Shown here piece after piece: positions 37,343 to 47,047 of a stretch of DNA of 64,000 bases. This DNA comes from Cytophaga hutchinsonii ATCC 33406 (GTDB taxonomy: Bacteria; Bacteroidota; Bacteroidia; Cytophagales; Cytophagaceae). Positions within the stretch are counted from its first letter, which is position 1. Every line of letters begins with the position of its first letter. The stretch is from NCBI RefSeq assembly GCF_000014145.1, contig NC_008255.1, positions 311,501-375,500 on the forward strand, in the 5' to 3' direction. The position numbers and the translations under genes were made by a program. The notes below the pieces were generated by a model, which had not been told where the DNA came from, ran no database searches, and was given only the letters and a program-made list of their open reading frames with translations.

Positions 37343-38542
37343 CTAAATAAATTTGAGAAAAGAATCAGGGTGTTTTGATTTTAGTACACGATATTTTTTA
37401 CATACAGGGTAAAGTATAAGTAAAATACCAAGCCAGATAAGGTATACAACAGGGAGTGAATAGCCAAAATGATTGGTAAGTGTATAGATATTCATGTTGT
37501 CCATGGCAAGCGTTAAATTTTGATGGTTTGTTGCCATTGCCAGTAAAACAGCCAGAATATGGATCACATAAATATGTATGATGTAAAAGAACATGGATAC
37601 TTTTCCGAAAAGGGCCAGGTAACCGTAAGGTTTAAACGTATACAATTCAATTTTGGTTAAGATATAAAAAAGTGCTGATAATGTAATCAGCGTATAATTC
37701 AGCGACATGGGATATTTGGTTACATTAAAAAAGCTGAATACGGTACGGTAGACATATTGGTTAGGCATCCATGGGGCGGGGTCTCCATACATATTAACCA
37801 GGCGTATGCTGATAAACGCTAATAATAACACAAGCGATAAGCGTTTAAATAAGGTAATTCGCTCTTCTTTGGTGTCGTCGGTGAACAAATGTCCCATCGT
37901 ATAACCCAGACAGATTAAGCCAAACATGGGCAGTACAGGGTACAGCACATTTATATAGACCTGCTGGTTTAGTGTGACGGTACCTGTCTGGTGCAGGATG
38001 TGCCAGATCAAAGAGGTCCATCCCGTGTCAGATGTCTGTATCGTATCCAGCAAATTATGGCCTGCAAGAATTACCAGCGCGGTAATAAATACGAACGCTT
38101 GCGGAAGCCAGAGCATGAGTCCAAGCAGAATCATACTGAGCCCAAGCGCCCAGATAACCAATAAGCCAAAGGAAGAGAAATCGGTATTGAAGTGCCATCC
38201 GATTTTTACAATAGTAAGCTCAAGGAGGATTAAAATAATGCCGCGGCTGAATAGATACGCAGAAGTTTTTTGCGGACCGTTTTTCTTAAAATACATATAG
38301 GCAGAAACGCCCGATAACCATACAAACCCAGGAGCACAAAGATGCGTGATCCAGCGGGTAGCAAATAATGCAACCGTTGTTTTTTCAGGATCGGTAGCAG
38401 AAAAGGCAAACGCGTCTAATAAGAAGAAATCCCGTACATGGTCTAAGGCCATCAGAACAATAAGAAAACCACGAAGTATGTCAATCGCTTGAATTCTGTT
38501 GTCTGCGGGAAAAGGTGGGGTAAGCGTATTGGTATTACTCAC
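37343..38542 (-). CDS. DUF1624/HGSNAT-like membrane acyltransferase
   Basis: The 399-residue protein has about ten membrane helices. The segment RIQAIDILRGFLIVLMALDH is the N-terminal signature of the DUF1624 (heparan-alpha-glucosaminide acetyltransferase-like) family, with a conserved His in ALDHVRDF. Another conserved element is THLCAPGFVWLSGVSAYMYF. Members transfer acyl groups across the membrane to sugars or lipids. The substrate is unknown here. The start overlaps the upstream DUF4919 stop by 8 bases, so translation is probably coupled. The channel-like receptor follows 53 bases later. Confidence 0.85.
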   Translation of the reverse strand: MSNTNTLTPPFPADNRIQAIDILRGFLIVLMALDHVRDFFLLDAFAFSATDPEKTTVALFATRWITHLCAPGFVWLSGVSAYMYFKKNGPQKTSAYLFSRGIILILLELTIVKIGWHFNTDFSSFGLLVIWALGLSMILLGLMLWLPQAFVFITALVILAGHNLLDTIQTSDTGWTSLIWHILHQTGTVTLNQQVYINVLYPVLPMFGLICLGYTMGHLFTDDTKEERITLFKRLSLVLLLAFISIRLVNMYGDPAPWMPNQYVYRTVFSFFNVTKYPMSLNYTLITLSALFYILTKIELYTFKPYGYLALFGKVSMFFYIIHIYVIHILAVLLAMATNHQNLTLAMDNMNIYTLTNHFGYSLPVVYLIWLGILLILYPVCKKYRVLKSKHPDSFLKFI

Positions 38543-39182
38543 TGTCGGATGTTGAATCGGGTGGGGTATAGGCTTGGGCCGGAATGCTGATGTACAGGTG
38601 CAGAACCTTTTGTTTATTTTTGGCTAAGTCGAATTCAATGACACCGCTGCTTGTCTTGCGATCGTCAATAGCGGTAAACCCTTTAAATAAAATAAATTCA
38701 ACGGCATCGTTTGTTGAATTGCAGGCGTAGGGCTGTGCTATGCTGCCGTTCCCGCTAAGCTTAATTACATTGCATAAAACAATGTAGCGTTTGCGGTGAA
38801 AGGATTCTCCTTCGTTAAAGCCTAACTGTGCGCAGGCATATGCTTTTTCAAAATGAGCAGCAATACTTACCGGATTTAGACGCAGGATACTGTCTGCAAG
38901 ATCAATTACCTGTTTGTACTGCCCTGATCTGCTAAGCGGCTTAAGCAGGTTCTCGTTAAATTCAATGTCTTTTGAATAATAGACTGCAGTAGTCTGGTAT
39001 CCATAATAGATCAATTGAAAATCTTCAATGCTTAATGTTGTGTCGGATGTTTCGAAACGTCCGGTCAGTGTTGCATAGCCGCCCTTTTGCGCAAGCAGTT
39101 CAGGCAGGTGTGCAGGATCTATCTGTGCCTGTACAGTAAGCGTTAGCAGCAGCAATATAAAGCCGATAACCGATCTGAACAT
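38535..39182 (-). CDS. DUF4919 exported protein
   Basis: A 215-residue exported protein with a signal peptide ending in VQAQ. The mature part includes DFQLIYYGYQTTAVYYSKD and a TPR-like helical segment (LADSILRLNPVSIAAHFEKA), which is the DUF4919 pattern, followed by a compact C-terminal beta part. It overlaps the gldH stop by one base and the DUF1624 start by 8 bases. The role is unknown; the operon suggests an envelope function next to gliding. Confidence 0.82.
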   Translation of the reverse strand: MFRSVIGFILLLLTLTVQAQIDPAHLPELLAQKGGYATLTGRFETSDTTLSIEDFQLIYYGYQTTAVYYSKDIEFNENLLKPLSRSGQYKQVIDLADSILRLNPVSIAAHFEKAYACAQLGFNEGESFHRKRYIVLCNVIKLSGNGSIAQPYACNSTNDAVEFILFKGFTAIDDRKTSSGVIEFDLAKNKQKVLHLYISIPAQAYTPPDSTSDSE

Positions 39183-39661
39183 TACTGGATATTTTTAATA
39201 ATCTCTACACCAACAGAACCGATTCCTGACAAGGTATCTTTCCGCATGGTTTGCTCCAGACGGATGGTATACTTGCCTGCTTTTGGAAAGCGCTGCATGC
39301 TGTCTGAAAGAATTTTGTAATCGAAGAAATTACCGAAGCCTGCACCGTAAGGCTCTCCGGTAGAAGCGTGAAACAGATCCATGCCTTGCAGTTTCTTTGA
39401 AATCATATTACCGTTTTCATCCAGTAGAATTCGGTTAACCCATAAATTGTAATACGGGTAATCGTTGTTGTAGCGGATCTGATAGAAAAGTTTATATGAG
39501 GCCGATACATCTGTTATCTCAAACGGAAAATCCATTTTTGTGGTTTGCGTCCAGTTGGTTTCAGGCGTATCAATTTTTGCCTCTGTAACGATTGCTGAAT
39601 CTGTGCAGGAAAACAGCACAGCGCCTATAAATAATAAGCCTGCTTGAACAAACAATTTCAT
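39182..39661 (-). CDS. gldH: Gliding motility lipoprotein GldH
   Basis: A 159-residue lipoprotein with lipobox LFSC in FIGAVLFSCTDSAIV. The mature part matches GldH: TKMDFPFEITDVSASYKLFY, then IRYNNDYPYYNLWVN, and GKYTIRLEQTMRKD near the C-terminus. GldH is needed for gliding in Flavobacterium johnsoniae and is widely conserved in gliding Bacteroidota; its exact biochemical role is not settled. It is encoded one base after ricT and ends in a one-base stop/start overlap with DUF4919. The ricT-gldH order is common in this phylum. Confidence 0.92.
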   Translation of the reverse strand: MKLFVQAGLLFIGAVLFSCTDSAIVTEAKIDTPETNWTQTTKMDFPFEITDVSASYKLFYQIRYNNDYPYYNLWVNRILLDENGNMISKKLQGMDLFHASTGEPYGAGFGNFFDYKILSDSMQRFPKAGKYTIRLEQTMRKDTLSGIGSVGVEIIKNIQ

Positions 39662-39662
39662 A

Positions 39663-41333
39663 TTAGTTATTGGAGTTGTTTGGTGAACTTTCTTCTCCCG
39701 GGTTTTGATTATTCTGTCTTGGAGGGAAGTTGCCCGAAGGTTTTTTAATCAATTGGTGCTTATTTCCGCCCGTTGATTGATTGTCCTGCTGAGGCTTCTT
39801 CGGTTCTTTATGTTGTTGGCCCTGTGGTTTGGGATTTGTATGCTGCTGTTGGTTCCCTTGTCTTGGCGTGCGGTCACGGTCAGGCTGGTTCGGCTGCTGC
39901 TTTTTTGGATTCGGCTGCTGCTGATTTGACTGCGGTGTGTTTTGCTGGTTAACGCGCTGCGGACGGTTAGAATTATTGTTGGGCTGTTTACTGCCTTCCC
40001 TGTTTTTGTTTTCGTTACGCGGAGCTTCTTTCCGCACCTCCTGCTGATTCGGAGAAATACGTTGCGGTCTGTTTGAATTGTTTTGATTTTCGTTGCGTGG
40101 TTCAGCAGCTTGTTGCGGCTTTTCACTTCTTGGCACCTGCTGATTCTGGCTCACACGCTGAATGTTCACCGCAGGACGCTGTGCGCGTTCAGTACGGTCT
40201 GAAGCATCGTCACCGGAACGTTTCTTTTTACGTTTTTTATTTTTCGATTTGAATTTATCATCAAAGCGTGAAAGTTCTTCTTTCTCACGGATCATAATAC
40301 GATCGTCTTTGATTATCTCCTCGTTCGATTCTAACGTTGCAGGTGTTTTGCCTGCCTTATTCATTTCTATAATTTCAATAACACGTTCAACCTGCAACGG
40401 GAACCAGGTAGTCTCGTCCTGGAAACCGAACCACATAATACGTTTGAAGATGTCTGTTTTCTGAAGCGTTGCATTCCCCATCGCGGTTTTAAGCGGAACC
40501 TCAACTTCAGGAATTCCTTTTAATGCATTCAGATACGTATCCAGCTCATAGTTTAAACAGCACTTCAGGCGGCCGCACTGGCCTGAAAGCTTGGATGGGT
40601 TTAACGATAAATTCTGATAACGCGCAGCAGATGTATTCACGTTTTTAAAATCTGTCAGCCAGGTTGAGCAGCAAAGTTCCCGTCCGCACGAACCGATGCC
40701 GCCTAAACGAGCTGCTTCATGGCGCAGGCTGATCTGTTTCATTTCAATACGCACCTTGAATTCACCGGCCAGCATTTTAATCAGCTCCCGGAAATCAACA
40801 CGGTCTTCCGCAGAATAATAAAAAGTAACTTTTGTATTGTCTGCCTGAAATTCCACATCAGATAATTTCATACCTAATTTCTGATCAACAATTATTTCAC
40901 GCGTACGGTATAAAGAACTTGCTTCGCGGTTTTTCGCCTGTTCAAATTTCTCCAGATCTTTTTGCGTTGCTTTACGGTAAATGGCCTTAATATCATCGTT
41001 ATTCAGCACATTCTTCTTTTTCATTTGCAGGCGTACAATTTCACCCTGCATAGAAACATAGCCGATATGGTGCCCGGATTGTACTTCTACAACAATAGGG
41101 TCCCCGGCATATAACTCTAACGATTTTGTATTCCTGAAAAATTCTTTTCTCCCGTTTTTAAAACGTACTTCAATAATATCAAATGCTGGAAGGGCATCGA
41201 GTTCCATATTCCCCAGCCAGTCAAAAGAATTTAATTTGTTGCAACCACCAGAAGAACATCCGCCTGAACTGCATCCTCCTGATTTTGTGCTGCAGCCACC
41301 ACCGGTGCCGCAACTGCCTGAACTACAAGACAT
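39663..41333 (-). CDS. ricT: PSP1-domain protein RicT homologue
   Basis: The 556-residue protein has an unusual N-terminus (residues 1-31) with repeated CGG/CSSGG units and eight cysteines. The PSP1 core spans about residues 100-280 and contains the conserved blocks GSCGRELCCSTWL and QCGRLKCCLNYELD, with Cys pairs likely to bind a metal or Fe-S cluster. A ~200-residue Q/N/P/R-rich, presumably disordered tail runs to the C-terminus. In Bacilli RicT (YaaT) helps control RNA processing in a RicAFT complex; Bacteroidota copies sit beside gldH and their role is unclear. The tail and Cys-rich head are lineage-specific. Confidence 0.88.
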   Translation of the reverse strand: MSCSSGSCGTGGGCSTKSGGCSSGGCSSGGCNKLNSFDWLGNMELDALPAFDIIEVRFKNGRKEFFRNTKSLELYAGDPIVVEVQSGHHIGYVSMQGEIVRLQMKKKNVLNNDDIKAIYRKATQKDLEKFEQAKNREASSLYRTREIIVDQKLGMKLSDVEFQADNTKVTFYYSAEDRVDFRELIKMLAGEFKVRIEMKQISLRHEAARLGGIGSCGRELCCSTWLTDFKNVNTSAARYQNLSLNPSKLSGQCGRLKCCLNYELDTYLNALKGIPEVEVPLKTAMGNATLQKTDIFKRIMWFGFQDETTWFPLQVERVIEIIEMNKAGKTPATLESNEEIIKDDRIMIREKEELSRFDDKFKSKNKKRKKKRSGDDASDRTERAQRPAVNIQRVSQNQQVPRSEKPQQAAEPRNENQNNSNRPQRISPNQQEVRKEAPRNENKNREGSKQPNNNSNRPQRVNQQNTPQSNQQQPNPKKQQPNQPDRDRTPRQGNQQQHTNPKPQGQQHKEPKKPQQDNQSTGGNKHQLIKKPSGNFPPRQNNQNPGEESSPNNSNN

Positions 41334-41560
41334 ATATATGTTGTTATTCCGAATTCTAAACTAAAATACCATAATGTCCGCCCCATTCGGGTGGGGTACG
41401 ACTATTCATCCTAAAGATACACAAACAATAGGTAATTTGGGAATATATTGTTGCTATAATGAAAAACTATACTTGATAAATACTACAACTAAAAAGTGTC
41501 CAAAAATAACTTAAAGGCTCCTTTTAATAAATTAAAAAAGCGAAAAAACCCGCATGAAGG

Positions 41561-42181
41561 CTAATTACCTATAATCTGAAGACTTGTAAGGCAGAAATAT
41601 TGTCTGTATTCATTGAGTTTAGGTTCGAAATACTCCTTGGTTTTATAAGATACAGATACAAGTTTACCGGTTAACGAAGTGTATATAGCTGGCAGGTCTT
41701 TCTCGCATTGAATAAATTCCAGCCAATAGAAGGTAGTTGTTTTACCCATTTCATCTTTTATATTGAAAGTAACAAAACCATTCGTTTCTATTCTTGTGAT
41801 TACTCCGGTAAACGTATTTGTTGCAGCCATATTTGCCGGCTTGCTTTTTTGGACTGTTTCCTGCTGAAGATTTAATATCACATCCGGACATTTACCGGCA
41901 ACTTTCACGCCTACTAATCGACCCAAGCGTTCGCCTGTTGGGCCATCCATTTGGTCCAGATCAATATTATACTCTTTTTTAAGCTGTTTTTTATAGGGTT
42001 CAGCCGCATCAATCATGCATAAGCCAAATTTTAAATTTCTTTGATCGGATGATAGGCTATCCGATATACTGGACATGCTAGAAAAGCAATCACATGTCTG
42101 TATAGCAATTTTATCCAGATAGTCTTGTGAAAAGGCTGCAATGCTAAAGAAAAAGAATGTAACGAAAATTAAATTTTTCAT
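41561..42181 (-). CDS. Hypothetical exported protein
   Basis: The 206-residue protein carries a signal peptide ending in AAFSQ and contains QTCDCFSSMSSISDSLSSD, a cysteine pair region, then RNLKFGLCMIDAAEPYKK and a second domain NTFTGVITRIETNGFVTFNI that resembles a small OB-like beta-barrel. I do not recognise the family. The gene lies alone on the minus strand between ricT and purD. Periplasmic location is inferred from the signal. Confidence 0.6.
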   Translation of the reverse strand: MKNLIFVTFFFFSIAAFSQDYLDKIAIQTCDCFSSMSSISDSLSSDQRNLKFGLCMIDAAEPYKKQLKKEYNIDLDQMDGPTGERLGRLVGVKVAGKCPDVILNLQQETVQKSKPANMAATNTFTGVITRIETNGFVTFNIKDEMGKTTTFYWLEFIQCEKDLPAIYTSLTGKLVSVSYKTKEYFEPKLNEYRQYFCLTSLQIIGN

Positions 42182-42280
42182 GAAAGCAGAGATTAAAATG
42201 AATCAGATAAAAGGTATAAATAGTATAGCGTTCTTTAAACGAAGAAAAACGTTTTACATGAAATACCAATGAGTGAAAAA

Positions 42281-42322
42281 TGAAAAGCTCTGTAAGGCAA
42301 TTTGTCTGAACAGAACTTTTCA
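42281..42322 (-). terminator. purD terminator
   Basis: Arms 42281-42293 and 42310-42322 pair with a single mismatch-type wobble around a 16-base loop. On the minus strand TTTTTC follows. It lies just past the purD stop. Confidence 0.75.
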
Positions 42323-42350
42323 TAACGTAACATATTTATTGTGGCGAAAC

Positions 42351-43631
42351 TTAAATGTTTACTAAATCCAGCCCGATATCTCTGCGGTAGTTTTTACCTT
42401 CCCATTGAATAGCCGCTGCTGCTTTGTTTGATTTTTCGAGCGCTTCCGGAATGCTGTTACCAAAACCTGTAACGGCAATGACACGTCCGCCGTTTGTTAC
42501 GATCTTGCCGTCTGCATTTTTTGTTCCGGCATGGAAAACCGTTACATCACGCACATCTTCCAGTTTTGTAATTTCCTGTCCTTTTGCATAATCTCCCGGA
42601 TAACCACCTGCCACAAGCATAACAGTTGTTGCCGTTCTCGGATCAATCGATAGTTTTATTTCGTTTAATTTATTTTCAGCAGTAGCCACAAACAAATCAA
42701 CAATATCATTCTGAATACGCGGGAACACAACTTCTGTTTCCGGATCACCCATACGTGCGTTGTACTCAATCACAAACGGCTCACCGTTATCGCTCATAAG
42801 ACCAATAAAAATAAAGCCTTTGTAACGGATACCTTCTTTTTTCAAACCATTGATCGTTGGTATGATGACTCTGTCTTCAACTTTTTTTATGAATGTGGCG
42901 TCTGCGAAAGGAACAGGAGATACAGCACCCATACCGCCTGTGTTTGGTCCGGTATCTTTTTCGCCGATACGCTTATAATCTTTTGCTTCAGGAAGAATAA
43001 CATAATGCTCTCCATCTGTCAATACAAAAACAGAAGCTTCTATTCCTTTTAAGAATTGTTCGATAACAACTTTAGCACTTGCTTCACCGAATAATTTATC
43101 AGCAAGCATTTCTTTCAGCGTACGTTTAGCGGTTGTCAGATCTTCGGCAATGATCACGCCTTTACCTGCAGCTAAGCCATCTGCTTTTAATACGATTGGC
43201 AATGCTTGTGTTTCTAAATACGTTAACCCTTCTTCCAGCTGTGCTTCAGTAAACGTGCGCGAAGCGGCGGTTGGTATACCGTATTTCTGCATGAAATTTT
43301 TAGAAAAATCTTTGCTGCCTTCTAACTGTGCACCTATTTTATCCGGCCCGATAACGGGGATGTGTTTAATGCTCTCGGTAGCCTGAAAGTAATTTACAAT
43401 CCCTGCAACCAAAGGGGCTTCAGGACCAACAATTACCAGATTGATATTGTTTTTAATACACGCACTTTCTATGCCTTTAAAATCTGTAACATCTATCGCT
43501 AAGTTGGTTGCAATTTGTTCTGTGCCGGCATTGCCTGGGGCAACGTACAGATTGGAACACTTTGGTGATTGTTTTAATTTCCAGGCAAATGTATGTTCTC
43601 TTCCGCCCGAACCGATGATTAAAATATTCAT
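42351..43631 (-). CDS. purD: Phosphoribosylamine-glycine ligase
   Basis: This is GARS, the ATP-grasp enzyme of purine synthesis that joins phosphoribosylamine and glycine. I chose the ATG at 43631 because it begins exactly at the conserved NILIIGSGGREHTFAWKL; a longer frame would add 28 residues of unlikely leader. Other landmarks are KADGLAAGKGVIIAED (ATP-grasp), DTGPNTGGMGAVSPVPF and EYNARMGDPETEVVFPR. The 426-residue length is standard. Single gene with its own terminator. Confidence 0.97.
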   Translation of the reverse strand: MNILIIGSGGREHTFAWKLKQSPKCSNLYVAPGNAGTEQIATNLAIDVTDFKGIESACIKNNINLVIVGPEAPLVAGIVNYFQATESIKHIPVIGPDKIGAQLEGSKDFSKNFMQKYGIPTAASRTFTEAQLEEGLTYLETQALPIVLKADGLAAGKGVIIAEDLTTAKRTLKEMLADKLFGEASAKVVIEQFLKGIEASVFVLTDGEHYVILPEAKDYKRIGEKDTGPNTGGMGAVSPVPFADATFIKKVEDRVIIPTINGLKKEGIRYKGFIFIGLMSDNGEPFVIEYNARMGDPETEVVFPRIQNDIVDLFVATAENKLNEIKLSIDPRTATTVMLVAGGYPGDYAKGQEITKLEDVRDVTVFHAGTKNADGKIVTNGGRVIAVTGFGNSIPEALEKSNKAAAAIQWEGKNYRRDIGLDLVNI

Positions 43632-43722
43632 GAATAGTAGGTGTAAATTAACGGCAGCAAATATAGGTATAATTGCGCAGGGGATAAAATTATACCGCTG
43701 AAGCAGGCTCGGCAAGCAATAA

Positions 43723-43753
43723 AAAACGCCAAAGAGATTATCTTTGGCGTTCT
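43723..43753 (-). terminator. recQ terminator
   Basis: A perfect 11-bp stem (43725-43735 with 43741-43751) around a 5-base loop lies 20 bases past the recQ stop, with a T-run on the minus-strand 3' side. Confidence 0.92.
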
Positions 43754-43773
43754 ATAATAAGCATTGAAATCAA

Positions 43774-45951
43774 TTAATTGGCAATTTCAGATAAGAATTT
43801 CAGGCGCATAAAACGAACCTCTTCTTCCGTAAAATCCGGACCAAGCACTTCTAAGGCAACATGCACATTGTCATTTTCTGCATGCATAAAATAGTCATAT
43901 ATTTCATCCTGCTTGTCTTCATCAATGCAGTCATCGATATAATAATCCAGATTTAATTTTGTGCCGGAATAACAGATGTGCTCCATTTCCTGAAGCAGCT
44001 CTGTCATGGTTATTTTCTTAGCATGGGCAATTTCTTCCAGATCAACTTTACGGTCTACCTGCTGAATAACGTAGATCTTTATTTTTGATTTATCTACAGA
44101 TGATTTTACAATAACATCTTTGGCAGAAACAATATCGTGTTCGTTTACATATTTCAGAATCTGCTCAATAAATGGTTTCCCGAATTTAGTTGCTTTACCT
44201 TTACCTACACCTACAATATTGCTTAGTTCTTCCGTATCAACCGGGTACACCGTTGCCATCTCCTGCAGTGACGGGTCCTGAAAGACAACATACGGCGGTA
44301 CGTTGCGCTCTTTAGCAACCTGCTTGCGTAAGGCCTTTAGGATATTAAACAGCTCTTCATCAAACGCATTTTTCGATGTTGCAATTTCATCTTCTTCTGC
44401 AACTTCTTCTTTATCAAAATTATGATCTTTTGAAAAAGAGATCAATGTTGGATTTTTTAAGAAGGCTTCTCCTTTTTCTGAAATTGAAACGATGCTGTAG
44501 TTATCAATATCTTTTGAAAGAAGGCCGATCAATAAGGATTGTCTGAAAATGGAATTCCAGAAAGATAAACTTTCATAATCGCCCTTACCATACACAGGAA
44601 GGCTTGTATGCTTGTAGCTCAGTGAGTATTCGTTTTCTATACCGCAAAGAATCGTACCCAGGTGATTAATGCTGAAACGTGCTTGTGTCTGCTTTACAGC
44701 TTCCAGCGCCAGCTTAATATGTGCCTGTGCTTCAAATGTTTCTTTTTTGTTTTTGCAGTTGTCGCAAAAACCGCAATCATCTGCCAGGTTTTCACCGAAA
44801 TAAAACAACAGCTGTTTTCTTCTGCACACAGATGATTCTGCGTACGAAGACATTTCGTTCAACAGCTGACGTGCATTTTCGCGCTCCGTTACCGTTTTAT
44901 CTTTATTAAACTTTTCCAGTTTAATGATGTCATTCATGCTGTAGAACATCAGGCAGTGGCCTTCGTTTCCATCGCGGCCGGCACGCCCTGTTTCCTGATA
45001 ATATCCTTCTAACGATTTAGGTGTATCGTAATGCACAACAAAACGCACATCGGGTTTGTCAATACCCATACCAAAGGCAATGGTAGCAACAATTACATCC
45101 GCATCTTCATTTAGAAAAGCATCCTGGTTTCCCATACGTACGGCAGGTTCCAGCCCAGCGTGGTAGGGCAATGCTTTTACATCGTTTACACGAAGCAGTT
45201 CCGCTATTTCCTCAACCTTTTTACGGCTCAGGCAATAAATAATGCCGGATTGTCCTTTGCGTGCCTTAATGAATTTTATTAATTTCTTTTTAGTATCGCC
45301 TTTAGGCCTTACTTCATAAAATAAATTTTCTCTGTTGAACGAAGACTTAAACAAAACAGCATCATCCATCTGTAAGTTCTTCTGTATATCAAGCTGTACC
45401 TTAGGCGTAGCTGTTGCTGTGAGAGCAATGATTGGAATATTGTTATTAATGCTCTCAATGATGCTGTGAATTTTTCTGTATTCAGGTCTGAAATCATGAC
45501 CCCATTCAGAAATACAATGGGCTTCATCAATAGCAACAAAAGAAATAGCAGCTTTCTTTAAGAAAAGAATATTATCTTCTTTTGTTAAAGATTCAGGGGC
45601 AACATAGAGTAATTTGATTTCGCCGTTAAGCGTCTCTTTTTTTACACGGTTTATTTCCGCTTTCGTTAATGTAGAGTTTAAAAACTGTGCGTTTACACCA
45701 AAAGCATTTAATTGGTCTACCTGATTTTTCATCAAGGCAATCAACGGTGAAATAACGATAGCCACACCCGGCAAACTGATGGCCGGCAACTGATAGCATA
45801 ATGATTTCCCCGCCCCCGTAGGCATGATAACAAAAGTGTCTTTACCACTTAAAACATTGTTGATAATTTCTTCTTGTTCCCCTCTAAACCTGTCATAACC
45901 AAAGACAGATTTTAGCTTATTTATGACTTCCACGTCTGTTTCTACTAACAT
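43774..45951 (-). CDS. recQ: ATP-dependent DNA helicase RecQ
   Basis: The 725-residue protein is a complete RecQ. Motif 0/I region: FGYDRFRGEQEEIINNVL and VIMPTGAGKSLCYQLPA. The DEAH box is AIDEAHCISEWGHDFRPEY, with later helicase motifs (IALTATATPKVQ, FGMGIDKPDVRFVVHYD, YYQETGRAGRDG). The zinc-binding RQC part shows CGFCDNCKN, a winged-helix region follows and an HRDC domain lies at about 530-610 (VVFQDPSLQEMATVYP). A 3'-5' helicase in recombination and repair. Divergent from kdsD, with an 88-base shared promoter region. Confidence 0.96.
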   Translation of the reverse strand: MLVETDVEVINKLKSVFGYDRFRGEQEEIINNVLSGKDTFVIMPTGAGKSLCYQLPAISLPGVAIVISPLIALMKNQVDQLNAFGVNAQFLNSTLTKAEINRVKKETLNGEIKLLYVAPESLTKEDNILFLKKAAISFVAIDEAHCISEWGHDFRPEYRKIHSIIESINNNIPIIALTATATPKVQLDIQKNLQMDDAVLFKSSFNRENLFYEVRPKGDTKKKLIKFIKARKGQSGIIYCLSRKKVEEIAELLRVNDVKALPYHAGLEPAVRMGNQDAFLNEDADVIVATIAFGMGIDKPDVRFVVHYDTPKSLEGYYQETGRAGRDGNEGHCLMFYSMNDIIKLEKFNKDKTVTERENARQLLNEMSSYAESSVCRRKQLLFYFGENLADDCGFCDNCKNKKETFEAQAHIKLALEAVKQTQARFSINHLGTILCGIENEYSLSYKHTSLPVYGKGDYESLSFWNSIFRQSLLIGLLSKDIDNYSIVSISEKGEAFLKNPTLISFSKDHNFDKEEVAEEDEIATSKNAFDEELFNILKALRKQVAKERNVPPYVVFQDPSLQEMATVYPVDTEELSNIVGVGKGKATKFGKPFIEQILKYVNEHDIVSAKDVIVKSSVDKSKIKIYVIQQVDRKVDLEEIAHAKKITMTELLQEMEHICYSGTKLNLDYYIDDCIDEDKQDEIYDYFMHAENDNVHVALEVLGPDFTEEEVRFMRLKFLSEIAN

Positions 45952-46039
45952 AATGATTACGGAATACCTATGTTACAAAGAGAAATTCTTATATTTGAGT
46001 TTAACATGAGTAAAAAACTCTCATAAAATATTCATTAAA

Positions 46040-47008
46040 TTGAAGTTAACAAAAAATATCGTATCCATTGTAACAGATGTAATATTAAATGAATCTGAAG
46101 CAATAAAAAATCTGGTCAATCATATTAATGATGATTTTCAGCATATTATTGACGCAATCCTGTCATGTAAGGGAAGAGTTGTAATTACTGGCATCGGTAA
46201 AAGTGCCATCATCGGCAATAAGATAGTAGCAACCCTGAATTCAACCGGTACACCTGCTTTATTCATGCATGCTGCAGATGCCATACACGGTGATTTAGGA
46301 ATGATCCAGGGTGGTGATGTGGTAATTTGTATTTCCAAAAGCGGAAATACACCAGAAATCAAAGTTTTAGTACCATTGATAAAAAACAGAGGCACCATTT
46401 TGATTGGAATGGTAGGGAATGTAGATTCATACCTGGCAGTACAATCTGATTATGTGTTAAACGTTACTGTAGAGCGTGAGGCTTGCCCCAATAACCTTGC
46501 TCCTACAACCAGTACTACGGCTACGCTTGTAATGGGTGATGCGTTGGCGGTTGCTTTATTGGAATGCAGAAATTTCAGCAGTGAAGATTTTGCTCAGCTG
46601 CACCCGGGCGGCGCATTAGGAAAACAATTGTATTTACGCGTAAATGACGTCTACACTGCAAATGAAAAACCAATGGTAGCACCGGATGCAACGGTTAAGG
46701 ATGTTATTCTTGAAATTTCATCCAAACGTTTAGGTGCTGCAGCTGTTGTAGATTCGGCAGGAATTTTGCAAGGTATTATTACAGATGGAGATTTGAGAAG
46801 AATGTTAAATGCACATGATTCATTCAAACAGTTATGTGCAGCTGATATTATGACCAAAGCACCCAAGACAATTGACGCAGATGAATTTGCAGCTTCTGCC
46901 ATGCTGCTTATGCAGTCTAAAAATATTACACAGTTGATTGTTATGAAAAATGAAAATTTTGCTGGATTTATTCATATACATGATTTATTAAAAGAAGGAA
47001 TTGTTTAA
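46040..47008 (+). CDS. kdsD: Arabinose-5-phosphate isomerase (KpsF/GutQ/KdsD family)
   Basis: The 322-residue protein has an N-terminal SIS sugar-isomerase domain (ITGIGKSAIIGNKIVATLNS; AADAIHGDLGMIQGGDVVI; SKSGNTPEIKVLVPLI; NNLAPTTSTTATLVMGDAL) and two C-terminal CBS domains (VKDVILEISSKRLGAAAVVD; LRRMLNAH). It converts ribulose-5-P to arabinose-5-P for Kdo and LPS synthesis. The start codon is TTG at 46040, because no in-frame ATG lies nearby. A small DUF1311 gene and manC follow, so this may be an envelope-sugar unit. Confidence 0.93.
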   Translation: MKLTKNIVSIVTDVILNESEAIKNLVNHINDDFQHIIDAILSCKGRVVITGIGKSAIIGNKIVATLNSTGTPALFMHAADAIHGDLGMIQGGDVVICISKSGNTPEIKVLVPLIKNRGTILIGMVGNVDSYLAVQSDYVLNVTVEREACPNNLAPTTSTTATLVMGDALAVALLECRNFSSEDFAQLHPGGALGKQLYLRVNDVYTANEKPMVAPDATVKDVILEISSKRLGAAAVVDSAGILQGIITDGDLRRMLNAHDSFKQLCAADIMTKAPKTIDADEFAASAMLLMQSKNITQLIVMKNENFAGFIHIHDLLKEGIV

Positions 47009-47047
47009 CTTACTATTAGTCATTAGTCTCGATAAAATATAATTATT

